From Streptomyces sp. APSN-46.1 (GTDB lineage: Bacteria > Actinomycetota > Actinomycetes > Streptomycetales > Streptomycetaceae): a DNA stretch of 64,000 bases. The stretch lies in the NCBI RefSeq assembly GCF_022815725.1, contig NZ_JALGRF010000013.1:62001-126000 (forward strand). Reading direction: 5' to 3'. The notes under the pieces are model-generated. The model saw only the letters and a list, made by a program, of their open reading frames with translations, had not been told where the DNA came from and did no database searches. Made by a program: the position numbers and the translations under genes. Below are positions 48,063 to 56,018 of the stretch, piece after piece (the stretch's first letter is position 1; each line of letters opens with the position of its first letter).

Positions 48063-49763
48063 ATGGATGCTGACGCGATCGAGGAGGGCCGCCAGCGCTG
48101 GCAGGCCCGTTACGACAAGGCCCGCAAGCGCGACGCGGATTTCACCACTCTCTCCGGCGATGCCGTCGATCCGGTCTACGGGCCCCGGCCCGGCGACTCG
48201 TACGAGGGCTTCGAGCGCATCGGGTGGCCGGGAGAGTACCCGTACACCCGCGGCCTGCACGCCACCGGCTACCGGGGGCGCACCTGGACCATCCGGCAGT
48301 TCGCCGGGTTCGGGAACGCCGAGCAGACCAACGAGCGCTACAAGATGATCCTCGCGGCCGGCGGCGGCGGGCTCTCCGTCGCCTTCGACATGCCGACCCT
48401 GATGGGCCGCGACTCCGACGACCCGCGCGCGCTCGGCGAGGTCGGGCACTGCGGGGTCGCCATAGACTCCGCCGCCGACATGGAGGTCCTGTTCAAGGAC
48501 ATCCCGCTCGGCGACGTCACCACCTCGATGACGATCTCGGGGCCCGCCGTACCCGCCTTCTGCATGTACCTGGTCGCCGCCGAGCGGCAGGGTGTGGATC
48601 CGGCCGTGCTGAACGGCACGCTCCAGACCGACATCTTCAAGGAGTACATCGCCCAGAAGGAGTGGCTCTTCGAACCCGAGCCGCACCTGCGCCTCATCGG
48701 CGACCTCATGGAGTACTGCGCCACCGGCATCCCGGCGTACAAGCCGCTGTCGGTCTCCGGCTACCACATCCGCGAGGCCGGGGCCACGGCCGCGCAGGAG
48801 CTCGCGTACACGCTGGCGGACGGTTTCGGCTACGTGGAGCTCGGCCTCTCGCGCGGCATGGACGTGGACGTCTTCGCGCCCGGGCTCTCCTTCTTCTTCG
48901 ACGCGCACCTCGACTTCTTCGAGGAGATCGCCAAGTTCCGCGCCGCCCGCCGGATCTGGGCGCGCTGGATGAAGGAGGTGTACGGGGCGAAGAGCGACAA
49001 GTCGATGTGGCTGCGCTTCCACACCCAGACCGCCGGGGTCTCGCTGACCGCGCAGCAGCCGTACAACAACGTCGTCCGCACCGCCGTGGAGGCCCTCGCG
49101 GCCGTCCTCGGCGGGACCAACTCCCTGCACACCAACGCCCTCGACGAGACCCTCGCGCTGCCGAGCGAGCAGGCGGCCGAGATCGCCCTGCGCACCCAGC
49201 AGGTGCTGATGGAGGAGACCGGGGTGGCCAACGTGGCCGACCCGCTGGGCGGCGCCTGGTACGTCGAGCAGCTCACCGACCGCATCGAGGCGGACGCCGA
49301 GAAGATCTTCGACCAGATCAAGGAGCGCGGGCTGCGCGCCCACCCGGACGGGCAGCACCCGATCGGGCCGATCACCTCCGGCATCCTGCGCGGCATCGAG
49401 GACGGCTGGTTCACCGGGGAGATCGCCGAGTCGGCCTTCCAGTACCAGCGCTCGCTGGAGAAGGGCGACAAGCGGGTCGTCGGCGTCAACGTCCACCATG
49501 GGTCGGTCACCGGGGACCTGGAGATCCTCCGGGTCAGCCACGAGGTGGAGACCGTCCAGGTGCGGGAGTTGGCCGCGCGCAAGGGCCGTCGCGACGACGC
49601 CAAGGTCACCGCCTCGCTGAAGGCCATGCTGGACGCCGCGCGGGACGGGTCGAACATGATCCCGGCCATGCTGGACGCGGTACGGGCCGAGGCCACGCTC
49701 GGCGAGATCTGCAACGTGCTGCGGGACGAGTGGGGCACCTACACGGAGCCGCCGGGCTTCTAG
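48063..49763 (+). CDS. icmA: Isobutyryl-CoA mutase large subunit IcmA
   Basis: A 566-residue adenosylcobalamin-dependent mutase large subunit with the substrate-binding TIM barrel only; the B12-binding domain is in a separate small subunit (IcmB), not in this window. Two residues that distinguish isobutyryl-CoA from methylmalonyl-CoA mutase are visible: Phe80 ([13 protein letters not shown]; Tyr89 in MCM) and Gln198 (EYIAQKE; Arg207 in MCM). Length equals that of Streptomyces IcmA. It interconverts isobutyryl-CoA and n-butyryl-CoA, linking valine breakdown to polyketide precursors. ATG 48063 with TAAATT 6 nt upstream (leaderless), under the 48032-48055 palindrome. Confidence 0.95.
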   Translation: MDADAIEEGRQRWQARYDKARKRDADFTTLSGDAVDPVYGPRPGDSYEGFERIGWPGEYPYTRGLHATGYRGRTWTIRQFAGFGNAEQTNERYKMILAAGGGGLSVAFDMPTLMGRDSDDPRALGEVGHCGVAIDSAADMEVLFKDIPLGDVTTSMTISGPAVPAFCMYLVAAERQGVDPAVLNGTLQTDIFKEYIAQKEWLFEPEPHLRLIGDLMEYCATGIPAYKPLSVSGYHIREAGATAAQELAYTLADGFGYVELGLSRGMDVDVFAPGLSFFFDAHLDFFEEIAKFRAARRIWARWMKEVYGAKSDKSMWLRFHTQTAGVSLTAQQPYNNVVRTAVEALAAVLGGTNSLHTNALDETLALPSEQAAEIALRTQQVLMEETGVANVADPLGGAWYVEQLTDRIEADAEKIFDQIKERGLRAHPDGQHPIGPITSGILRGIEDGWFTGEIAESAFQYQRSLEKGDKRVVGVNVHHGSVTGDLEILRVSHEVETVQVRELAARKGRRDDAKVTASLKAMLDAARDGSNMIPAMLDAVRAEATLGEICNVLRDEWGTYTEPPGF

Positions 49764-49782
49764 CCCCGTCCCTGGCGTTTCC

Positions 49783-49854
49783 GCCTCAATCGCCGGCTGG
49801 GCTGCTTATAGCCCCGCCGGCGATTGAGGCGTGGGGTTTGGGGCGGAGCCCCAA
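49783..49854. repeat. Dispersed Streptomyces intergenic repeat, copy 2 (inverted)
   Basis: A 15-bp perfect inverted repeat GCCTCAATCGCCGGC (49783-49797) / GCCGGCGATTGAGGC (49816-49830), followed by the small stem TTGGGG-CGGAG-CCCCAA (49838-49854). Read on the minus strand it matches the copy at 4138-4184. It separates icmA from the convergent TetR gene and likely terminates both. Confidence 0.75.
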
Positions 49855-49919
49855 GGAACGGTGGAAGGGCGGGGAGGGGACAGCCCCGCAGGGCAGCGCC
49901 TCCGGGCGCGCGCCGCCGG

Positions 49920-50573
49920 TCAGGGCTGGGCGGCCGGGCCCCGGAGACCGTGCATCAGGAGCGCGGTGAACGTGGCCACCCACAGCTCGTCCACCGGCTC
50001 GGAGCTCACCAGCGCCCGGTGGACCACGGTCCCGGCGATCACGTCGAATATCAGGTCCGTGGTGTGGCCCGCGACGGACTCGTCCTCCTCGTAGGGGAGT
50101 TCACCGCGCGCCTGCGCCCGTTCGCGACCCAGTACGACGAGACGTTTCTGCCGGTCCACGATCGCCGACCGGATCCGGTCCCGCAGCGCCTCGTCCCGGG
50201 TGGACTCGGCGACCACCGCCATCAGGGCCGTACGGGCCTCCGGGCGCCGGAGCAGCTCCGCGAACTGCAGCACCACGTACTCGATGTCGGCTTCGAGGGA
50301 GCCCCGGTCGGGTAGTTCGAGGGAGTCGAAGAGCTCCGCGACCGCGTCCACGACCAGTTCGTTCTTGCCGGCCCAGCGCCGGTACAGGGTGGTCTTCGCG
50401 ACGCCCGCCCGGGCCGAGACGTCACCCATCGTCAGCTTCGACCAGCCGAGCTCGACCAGCGCGTCCCGGGTGGCGGCGAGGATCGCCGCGTCCGCAGCGG
50501 CGCTGCGGGGGCGGCCGGTGCGGCCGGGTGGGGGGGCGGTGCCGGGGCTGGGGTTGCGCATGGCGGTGACCAT
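49920..50573 (-). CDS. TetR family transcriptional regulator
   Basis: A 217-residue regulator with a Pro-rich N-terminal arm (SPGTAPPPGRTGRPRS), TetR helix-turn-helix (LTMGDVSARAGVAKTTLYRRWAGKNEL) and a C-terminal ligand domain of the AcrR/TetR_C type. ATG 50573 is the longest start; ATG 50561 is an alternative four codons in. A perfect 23-nt palindrome lies 75 bp upstream (50648-50670), a likely operator for itself and perhaps for the divergent thioredoxin-TPR gene. Confidence 0.9.
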   Translation of the reverse strand: MVTAMRNPSPGTAPPPGRTGRPRSAAADAAILAATRDALVELGWSKLTMGDVSARAGVAKTTLYRRWAGKNELVVDAVAELFDSLELPDRGSLEADIEYVVLQFAELLRRPEARTALMAVVAESTRDEALRDRIRSAIVDRQKRLVVLGRERAQARGELPYEEDESVAGHTTDLIFDVIAGTVVHRALVSSEPVDELWVATFTALLMHGLRGPAAQP

Positions 50574-50647
50574 ACCCGTCGGTAGCGCAACCGTCGGGAC
50601 CCCTGATGCTGTGGTTCAGATCACGGGGCACCGGGCCGCGCGGGGAG

Positions 50648-50670
50648 TTACGCTACGACTCGTAGCGTAA
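50648..50670. promoter_or_regulatory. Perfect 23-nt palindrome, probable TetR operator
   Basis: TTACGCTACGA-C-TCGTAGCGTAA in the 294-bp gap between the TetR gene and the divergent thioredoxin-TPR gene. TACGCT on the plus strand (50649-50654) and TACGCT-like boxes on the minus strand are possible -10 sequences inside the palindrome, which would make it a direct repressor site. Confidence 0.75.
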
Positions 50671-50723
50671 GAGCGACAACCACGCGAAGCTACTGGCGCC
50701 AGGTGGGGACCCGGCGCCGACCG

Positions 50724-50805
50724 CATCACCAGCACGACCAGCGTGACCGGCACGACCAGTATGACCAGCACGACACGACCAGCACGACACAACCGGTACG
50801 ACCGG
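50724..50805 (+). repeat. Degenerate tandem array of a 9-10 bp CACGACCAG unit
   Basis: About eight copies of ACCAGCACG/CACGACCAG-like units between the palindrome and the thioredoxin-TPR gene. One strand is free of stops but the translation is low-complexity His/Asp/Gln, and the real gene starts at 50868, so I consider it non-coding. Confidence 0.7.
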
Positions 50806-50867
50806 ATCGCCGCGGCAATTCGCGCGATCCTTTTCGTCGGCGCGCGCAAACGGGGGAGGATGTACGC

Positions 50868-51866
50868 ATGCAGCCCAGAAACATGTCCATGAGCGGCGTC
50901 GTCGACCTCGCCGCGGTGAAGGCGGCCGGCGAAGCCAAGGCGAAGGCCGAGCAGGCGCGGGCCGAGTCGGCCCGGCAGGGCGGCGGCGGTGCGGGTTCCG
51001 CGGCCGCCGGCGCCGTGCCGCCGTCCGCGCTCGTCATCGACGTAGACGAGGCCGGTTTTGAACGCGACGTACTCCAGCTCTCCAACGAGGTTCCGGTCGT
51101 CCTCGACTTCTGGGCCGAGTGGTGCGAGCCCTGCAAGCAGCTCAGCCCGCTCCTGGAGCGGCTGACCGTAGAGGCCAACGGCCGAGTCGTCCTGGCGAAG
51201 ATCGACGTGGACGCCAACCAGTTGCTGATGCAGCAGTTCGGCATCCAGGGCATCCCGGCCGTCTTCGCCGTGGTCGCGGGCCAGGTGCTGCCGCTGTTCC
51301 AGGGCGTCGTGCCCGAGCAGCAGATCCGCGAGACCCTCGCCCAGCTGGTCCAGGTCGGCGAGGAGCGCTTCGGCCTCATCGGCCTCCAGGTGGACCCGGG
51401 CGCCGAGGGCCCCGCCGCCCCGGCGGGCGAGACCGAGGCTCCGGCCGGCCCGTACGACGCGCTGCTGGAGGCGGCCGTCGCCGCGCTGGACGCCGGCGAC
51501 TTCGGCGGCGCGGTCCAGGCGTACAAGAACGTACTGGCGGACGACCCGGCGAACATCGAAGCGAAGCTGGGCCTGGCCCAGGCCGAGCTGCTCGGCCGCG
51601 TACAGCACATGAACCCGCAGGCGGTGCGCGAGGCGGCCGCGGCCAACCCCAGCGACCCGCAGGCGCAGATCGCCGCCGCAGACCTGGACCTGGTCGGCGG
51701 TCACGTGGAGGACGCCTTCGGGCGCCTGGTGGACACCGTACGGGTGACGTCGGGCGAGGAGCGGGACGCCGTACGGATGCGCCTGCTGGAGCTGTTCGAG
51801 GTCATCGGGGCGGACGATCCGCGGGTCAGCGCCGCGCGTACGGCACTCGCGCGAGTCCTCTTCTAG
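50868..51866 (+). CDS. Thioredoxin-TPR fusion protein (CnoX/YbbN-like co-chaperone)
   Basis: A 332-residue cytoplasmic protein: a charged Ala-rich N-terminal region (about 1-50), a thioredoxin domain with WCEPC (Cys86, Cys89) and the cis-Pro loop GIQGIPAVF, then TPR-like helices (about 200-330: YDALLEAAVAALDAGDFGGAVQAYKNVLADDP...). Family members act as redox-linked holdases or chaperone partners. ATG 50868 with GGGGGAGGA 9-13 nt upstream; the frame is open upstream through the tandem array, which is excluded. Both cysteines are kept, unlike E. coli CnoX (SxxC). Confidence 0.92.
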   Translation: MQPRNMSMSGVVDLAAVKAAGEAKAKAEQARAESARQGGGGAGSAAAGAVPPSALVIDVDEAGFERDVLQLSNEVPVVLDFWAEWCEPCKQLSPLLERLTVEANGRVVLAKIDVDANQLLMQQFGIQGIPAVFAVVAGQVLPLFQGVVPEQQIRETLAQLVQVGEERFGLIGLQVDPGAEGPAAPAGETEAPAGPYDALLEAAVAALDAGDFGGAVQAYKNVLADDPANIEAKLGLAQAELLGRVQHMNPQAVREAAAANPSDPQAQIAAADLDLVGGHVEDAFGRLVDTVRVTSGEERDAVRMRLLELFEVIGADDPRVSAARTALARVLF

Positions 51867-51929
51867 GGGACCCGAGTGGGGGACCCGCAGCGGGACGGTC
51901 CAGCGCCGAGATCCGGAAGGGTCCGGGTG

Positions 51930-51954
51930 GCCGGTGAAGCACCGGCGATTTATT
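51930..51954 (+). terminator. Terminator after the thioredoxin-TPR gene
   Basis: GCCGGTG-AAG-CACCGGC (51930-51946) followed by GATTTATT. Confidence 0.65.
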
Positions 51955-51966
51955 GACACGTAGGTA

Positions 51967-52012
51967 AACAGCGGCCGCACTTTGCCAAAACTTGGCAATC
52001 GCGGCCGCTGTT
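51967..52012. promoter_or_regulatory. Nested palindrome
   Basis: Outer arms AACAGCGGCCGC (51967-51978) and GCGGCCGCTGTT (52001-52012) are perfect reverse complements. Inside lies a second, independent palindrome TTGCCAA-AAC-TTGGCAA (51982-51998). A perfect TTGACA (51953-51958) sits just upstream without a clear -10. As RNA it folds into one long hairpin; as DNA the inner part looks like a regulator site. Confidence 0.6.
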
Positions 52013-52153
52013 ACTCGCAGTAAGGCGAACCCGGCGAACTGTCCGGTTGGTTCGCACTTCGCTCGTTTGTCGTGGCCCTGGGTGACACCCTGTGTTGCTG
52101 CCCGACGGCGGCGAGTCGTATCGCGGTTATCCACCCGTTACCCGCCAGTAACG
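52011..52153. promoter_or_regulatory. Two related TTAC..GTAA palindromes
   Basis: TTACT-CGC-AGTAA (52011-52023) and TTACCCGCCAGTAA within CGTTAC-CCGCCA-GTAACG (52136-52153) share the pattern TTAC(T/C)CGC(C)AGTAA. Paired copies 125 bp apart upstream of the DUF6230 cluster suggest one regulator, perhaps TetR-like. Confidence 0.55.
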
Positions 52154-52234
52154 AACCCCCTTGTGCCCCGGCCGGGAATGGACCACGATCGGCGACGCTC
52201 GGTCCTTCCCGCGGAGCCGCTCATCCGGAGCCGC

Positions 52235-52325
52235 GGTGGAGGGTCCCCACCGAGCCGGCCGGTGGCAGTGACACCGGCCGTGGGACAGGGGGGTCTCTGC
52301 CGCACCGGCAGGGCCTGTCCCCCCA
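52235..52325 (+). ncRNA. Structured leader RNA candidate before the DUF6230 gene
   Basis: Three stems in 90 nt: GGTGG/CCACC (52235-52251), CGGCCGGTG/CACCGGCCG (52256-52264 with 52272-52280), and GGGACAGG/CCTGTCCC (52282-52289 with 52314-52321) closing an inner CTGCC/GGCAG stem. Such density exceeds what I see in other leaders here. Could be a 5' UTR element or a small RNA; no known riboswitch class recognised. Confidence 0.35.
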
Positions 52326-52501
52326 GGTTGCGCGAACGCGTGGCCCAGTGGTTGTCGCTCGGGGGTGATCGCCGGTGTACCGGACGCGGCCTGGCGCCGC
52401 GGCTCGGCCGCCTGCGCTCCTTCCCGAGGACGTAGCACTTCTCCCATCCCAGGACGGGCACGGCCCGGACCGGAGATGTACGTCCGAGAAGGAGGAACGA
52501 A

Positions 52502-53149
52502 ATGAGTTCTCAGGTTCGTGGCGGGACCAGATGGAAGCGCTTCGCGCTCGTCATGGTGCCGAGCATCGCGGCCACCGCCGCGGTCGGTGTGGGACTGGCG
52601 CAGGGTGCCCTCGCGGCGTCCTTCAGCGTCTCCGGCCAGGACTTCAAGGTCTCGGCCGACAAGCTCGACGGTGACAACCTCATCCAGTACGGCGGTATCG
52701 CCAAGGGGCACGACCTGAAGACCGGCAAGGAGGTTGACCACCCGGTCACCATCTCCGGGTTCAGCCACGCCGAGATCACCAACATGTGCCAGTCGCTGGT
52801 GACCCCGACGCCGCTCGGCAACATCACGCTGCAGCTGCGCACGGGCCACAAGGGCAAGCCGGCCGTCGCCGACAACATCTACCTGGATGTTGCCGAGCTG
52901 GACACCGACGCCGAGTTCAGGAACCTGGACATCGGTGTCGCGGTCGGCGACGCGAGCCACAAGACCAAGCCGCAGGCCGGTACGGTCGCCAGCCCGTACG
53001 CGTTCTCGCAGCGCGCCGACAAGGCGATTCTGACGAACGTCAAGCAGAAGGCGTGGGCGACCACGGCGGGCACCTTCAAGCTGCCCAACCTGAAGTTGCG
53101 CCTGCTGAGCGGGGACCAGCCGTGCTACACGGACGCGGAAGTCAAGTGA
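52502..53149 (+). CDS. DUF6230 family secreted or membrane-associated protein
   Basis: A 215-residue protein with an N-terminal twin-basic stretch and hydrophobic segment (RWKRFALVMVPSIAATAAVGVGLAQGALA) followed by a beta-rich soluble domain (SFSVSGQDFKVSADKLDGDNL ... GFSHAEITNMCQSLV ... LLSGDQPCYTDAEVK). Two cysteines (NMCQS, QPCYT) may form a disulfide. It matches DUF6230, sometimes mislabelled cholesterol esterase. GAAGGAGG about 7 nt before the ATG. First gene of a three-gene cluster with DUF6114. Function unknown. Confidence 0.88.
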   Translation: MSSQVRGGTRWKRFALVMVPSIAATAAVGVGLAQGALAASFSVSGQDFKVSADKLDGDNLIQYGGIAKGHDLKTGKEVDHPVTISGFSHAEITNMCQSLVTPTPLGNITLQLRTGHKGKPAVADNIYLDVAELDTDAEFRNLDIGVAVGDASHKTKPQAGTVASPYAFSQRADKAILTNVKQKAWATTAGTFKLPNLKLRLLSGDQPCYTDAEVK

Positions 53150-53260
53150 CCGCTCCCGCCGCTTGACCGGACGGGCGTCCGACGCGGCAGCCGTCGCCGT
53201 CGCCGCCCGTCCGGGGCTTCACAGAATTTCCGTACCACCGTTTCCAGGGAGCTGTTGTCC

Positions 53261-53857
53261 ATGAACCCCCAGGCCCCGGTCTACGTTCGCCGCTCGGATG
53301 ACGCACTGCTCACCGTGGCGTATTACCACTTCTACGCCTGGCGGGGCCGCCGTCCCTTCTGGGCCGGGTTTTTCATGCTCCTCGCCGGCGTCCCCATCAT
53401 CTATTTCCCCTACGGGGACGTGCGGCTGGGCAACGTCACCATGGCGATGGCCACGACGACCGGTTCCGGTTCGCTGATCATCGGCGTCCTGCTGATCACG
53501 CTGGGCCTGGCGCTCTGGTTCCAGCACGGCATCCGGGTCTTCGCCGGGGTCGCCTCGATCCTGCTGGCCCTGGTGTCCCTGCCGGTGTCCAACCTCGGCG
53601 GGTTCTTCGCCGGCTTCATCGCCGCCATGATCGGCGGCGGCCTCTCCCTGGCGTGGGTCCCCGGCAGGCCGGCGGACGAGGCGCCGGTCGAGTCGCCCGC
53701 CGAGGCGACCGAGGCCGCGTCCGCGGCCGTTGACATGGCCAAGGCCGAGGCGATGGCGGGCGGCTTCCAGGGCATCCCGGCCCCCCGCGAGACGGAAACG
53801 GCACACGCGAGCGAGACGACTGCCCACGCCGATGGCGGGAGGAACAGTGCGGGGTGA
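53261..53857 (+). CDS. DUF6114 family membrane protein
   Basis: A 198-residue protein: short N-terminus, four hydrophobic segments (RPFWAGFFMLLAGVPIIYF; SGSLIIGVLLITLGLALWF; VFAGVASILLALVSLPV; GGFFAGFIAAMIGGGLSLAW), then an Ala/Glu-rich cytoplasmic or extracellular tail. It matches DUF6114, which co-occurs with DUF6230. ATG 53261 with GGGAG 8 nt upstream is preferred over TTG 53255. Its stop lies inside the start region of the next gene. Confidence 0.88.
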   Translation: MNPQAPVYVRRSDDALLTVAYYHFYAWRGRRPFWAGFFMLLAGVPIIYFPYGDVRLGNVTMAMATTTGSGSLIIGVLLITLGLALWFQHGIRVFAGVASILLALVSLPVSNLGGFFAGFIAAMIGGGLSLAWVPGRPADEAPVESPAEATEAASAAVDMAKAEAMAGGFQGIPAPRETETAHASETTAHADGGRNSAG

Positions 53858-55166
53858 CGAGACGCAGCGGGGTGTGGCCCCAGGCGCAGAGTCCCGTGAG
53901 AGTAGGGGCCCGCGCCACGCGGCGCCCAGGAAGTCGCTGCTGAACAAGATTCAGATACCCGTCGGCAAGACGATGGCGCTGGCCGCCATGCCGACCGCGG
54001 TCTTCGTCGGGATGGGCATCGCCCCGAAGCTGGCCGTGGCCGACGACAAGGAGATCCCCTTCGCGCCCGGGCCGTGTGTGACGCGCTCCGAAGAACCCGC
54101 GGAGTCCGCCTCCCCGTCGCCGTCCAAGACGCCTTCGCCGAGTACGTCGCCCGGTGCGACCCCCTCGCCGAGCGCGTCCGCGACGACGAAGCCGAAGCCC
54201 GGCGTGACCCCGGCGGCGCCGAAGCCGTCCGCGAGCACGTCCGCGAGCACCTCGGCAACCAAGCCGGCCGACCCGCCTCCGGCGGCGAAGCAGGCCGCCC
54301 CGGCTCCGACCGCGTCCCCGTCGGCGTCGGCGTCCCCGACCACCAACCCGCTGGATCCGCTGGGGCTGGGCGACAAGCTCAAGGGCCTCGTGGACTCGCT
54401 CGGCAGGCCCCTCACGGACGCGAAGGCGACGGCCACCCCGACGCCCACGCCGTCCGCCACCACCCCGGCCAAGGACCCGGCCGCGGACGCGATCCGCGAG
54501 GCCGCGAAGAAGGCGGGCGTCCCGGTCTCGGAGCTCTCCAAGGAGGTCAAGGACACCGCCACGACCGCCAAGGACGAGACGGGCAAGGCGGCCACGTCGA
54601 AGCCCAAGGCCGGCGAGACCAAGGCCGACGAGACCAAGGCCACGCCCGAGGCGACGAAGGACGCGGACGGGAAGGAACCCTTCCCCTGCCCGACGTACGA
54701 CGCCAAGGCGCTCGCCGACGCCGAACTGGAGACGGGGATCCCGCTCCTGCCGGACGAGCCCTGGTACCTCGACAGCTCGCTGCTGACCCTCTACGGCCTC
54801 GACTACGAGGGCATCGTCGAGGTGAAGACGGCGGGCGGCAAGATCAAGAAGGTCCTGAAGTTCACCGCGGACTCGCTCGACATCAAGGACCTCTACCAGA
54901 CGGTCGGCAAGAGCGGGAACGTCGCCCACCTGAAGTCCCGTCCGGGCTCCACGTCCAAGATCCGCGGCGGCAAGGTGACGATGTACACCGAGAGCCTCAA
55001 GGGCAACCTCTTCGGTCTGATCCCGATCGAGTTCACCCCGAACAGCCCGCCGCCGCTGAACGTCCCGTTCGCGTTCTTCACGGACGTGAAGGTCGTCCAG
55101 GCCGGCCAGTTCGGCGGCACCCTCACCGTCCCGGGCCTCAAGAACTACATCGGCCCGCCGGAGTAG
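53847..55166 (+). CDS. Secreted or membrane-anchored protein with Ser/Thr/Pro-rich linker, third gene of the DUF6230 cluster
   Basis: A 439-residue protein. One N-terminal hydrophobic segment (KTMALAAMPTAVFVGMGIAPKLAVA) is a signal peptide or anchor. A long low-complexity region (about 70-270, rich in P, S, T, A, K) follows, then a folded C-terminal domain of about 170 residues (FPCPTYDAKALADAELETGIPLLPDEPWYLDSS...KVVQAGQFGGTLTVPGLKNY) whose ending resembles the beta-rich domain of DUF6230. GTG 53847 follows GGGAGGA and overlaps the DUF6114 stop by 11 bp; ATG 53832 is an alternative. Function unknown. Confidence 0.82.
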   Translation: MRGDETQRGVAPGAESRESRGPRHAAPRKSLLNKIQIPVGKTMALAAMPTAVFVGMGIAPKLAVADDKEIPFAPGPCVTRSEEPAESASPSPSKTPSPSTSPGATPSPSASATTKPKPGVTPAAPKPSASTSASTSATKPADPPPAAKQAAPAPTASPSASASPTTNPLDPLGLGDKLKGLVDSLGRPLTDAKATATPTPTPSATTPAKDPAADAIREAAKKAGVPVSELSKEVKDTATTAKDETGKAATSKPKAGETKADETKATPEATKDADGKEPFPCPTYDAKALADAELETGIPLLPDEPWYLDSSLLTLYGLDYEGIVEVKTAGGKIKKVLKFTADSLDIKDLYQTVGKSGNVAHLKSRPGSTSKIRGGKVTMYTESLKGNLFGLIPIEFTPNSPPPLNVPFAFFTDVKVVQAGQFGGTLTVPGLKNYIGPPE

Positions 55167-55226
55167 TCCCCCGCCCCACCCGGTCAGTGGCCCGTGCCTC
55201 CCTTGAGGCCCGGGCCACAGGTGCGT

Positions 55227-56018
55227 TCACAGGTCGCGGCGCCGTACGACGACCACGGCGAGTGCGACCGTGATCAGCGGCCAGAGCGCGTACACGATCC
55301 AGGAGCCGGGGACCGTGGCGGTGTAGCCCAGGGATCCGGGATCCGGCTCCCAGGTTTGGACCAGGCGGTTCCAGGCGGCCGACACCAGCGCGTGTTTGAT
55401 GTCCGCCGACCAGCGGTTGCTCTCCGAGAACATGGTGGGCAGCATCAGCAGGGTGAAGACGCTGGTGACCATGGTCCCGGCGGCATGCCGGAGCAGAACG
55501 CCGAGGCCCAGACCGACCAGGGCACAGACCGGAGCCAGCAACGCGGATGCCGCCAGCGCCCGGAACACCCCGGGGTGGGTGATCGGAACGTCGGCATGGT
55601 GCCCGTCCAGGATGGCCTGGGAGACCAGGAAGGAACCGGTGGAGGCGGCCGTGCCGACCGCGGTCCACAGCGCGGCGGTGACGGCCGCCTTGGCCAGCAG
55701 GACCGAGCTGCGGGCCGGGACGGCCACGGTGGTGGTGCGGATCAGCCCGCTGCTGTACTCGCTCACGACTGTGAGGGCGCCCGTGCTGCTGGAGACGAGC
55801 ATCAGCGTCCAGTAGCCGGCCGGCGGATAGGCGTCGTAGGAGAGGAAATCAGCGGGGCCGGAGCGGGCGGCGTTGTCCGCGAGCGTGGCCACGGCGGAGG
55901 ACCCGATGACGAACAGGACGGTGAGGGCGATCGTCCACGGCGTGGAGCGCAGGGACCGCATTTTGATCCACTCGGAGGCGAGCAGGTCACGGAAGCGGAC
56001 GGAGGCGAGGTGGGTCAT
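55227..56018 (-). CDS. ABC-2 type transporter permease (system 3)
   Basis: A 263-residue permease of the same subfamily as systems 1 and 2: LLASEWIKMRSLRSTPWTI at the N-terminus, VVSEYSSGLIRTTTVAVPARSSVLLAK in the first loop, six hydrophobic segments, ending VVVRRRDL. ATG 56018 overlaps the ATPase stop (ATGA). Substrate unknown. Confidence 0.9.
   Translation of the reverse strand: MTHLASVRFRDLLASEWIKMRSLRSTPWTIALTVLFVIGSSAVATLADNAARSGPADFLSYDAYPPAGYWTLMLVSSSTGALTVVSEYSSGLIRTTTVAVPARSSVLLAKAAVTAALWTAVGTAASTGSFLVSQAILDGHHADVPITHPGVFRALAASALLAPVCALVGLGLGVLLRHAAGTMVTSVFTLLMLPTMFSESNRWSADIKHALVSAAWNRLVQTWEPDPGSLGYTATVPGSWIVYALWPLITVALAVVVVRRRDL

Larger units (their letters stand above)
51867..52501 (+). 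other. 635-bp non-coding region with many inverted repeats
   Basis: No convincing gene on either strand. Contents in order: terminator-like stem (51930-51946), nested palindrome (51967-52012), TTACTCGCAGTAA (52011-52023), CGTTAC-N6-GTAACG (52136-52153), a structured segment (52235-52325) and the ribosome binding site of the DUF6230 gene (GAAGGAGG at 52488-52495). Confidence 0.7.

Noticed and set aside
48063-49763. Calling the B12 mutase gene methylmalonyl-CoA mutase (mutB or meaA)
   Set aside because: Length is 566 residues without the cobalamin domain, and Phe80 and Gln198 match isobutyryl-CoA mutase.
50703-50867. In-frame upstream extension of the thioredoxin-TPR gene
   Set aside because: It translates the tandem DNA repeat into His/Asp/Gln-rich sequence; a strong ribosome binding site and family-like start occur at 50868.
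51953-51981. TTGACA as a promoter for the DUF6230 cluster
   Set aside because: No TANNNT box occurs at 16-19 nt spacing; the sequence there belongs to the nested palindrome.
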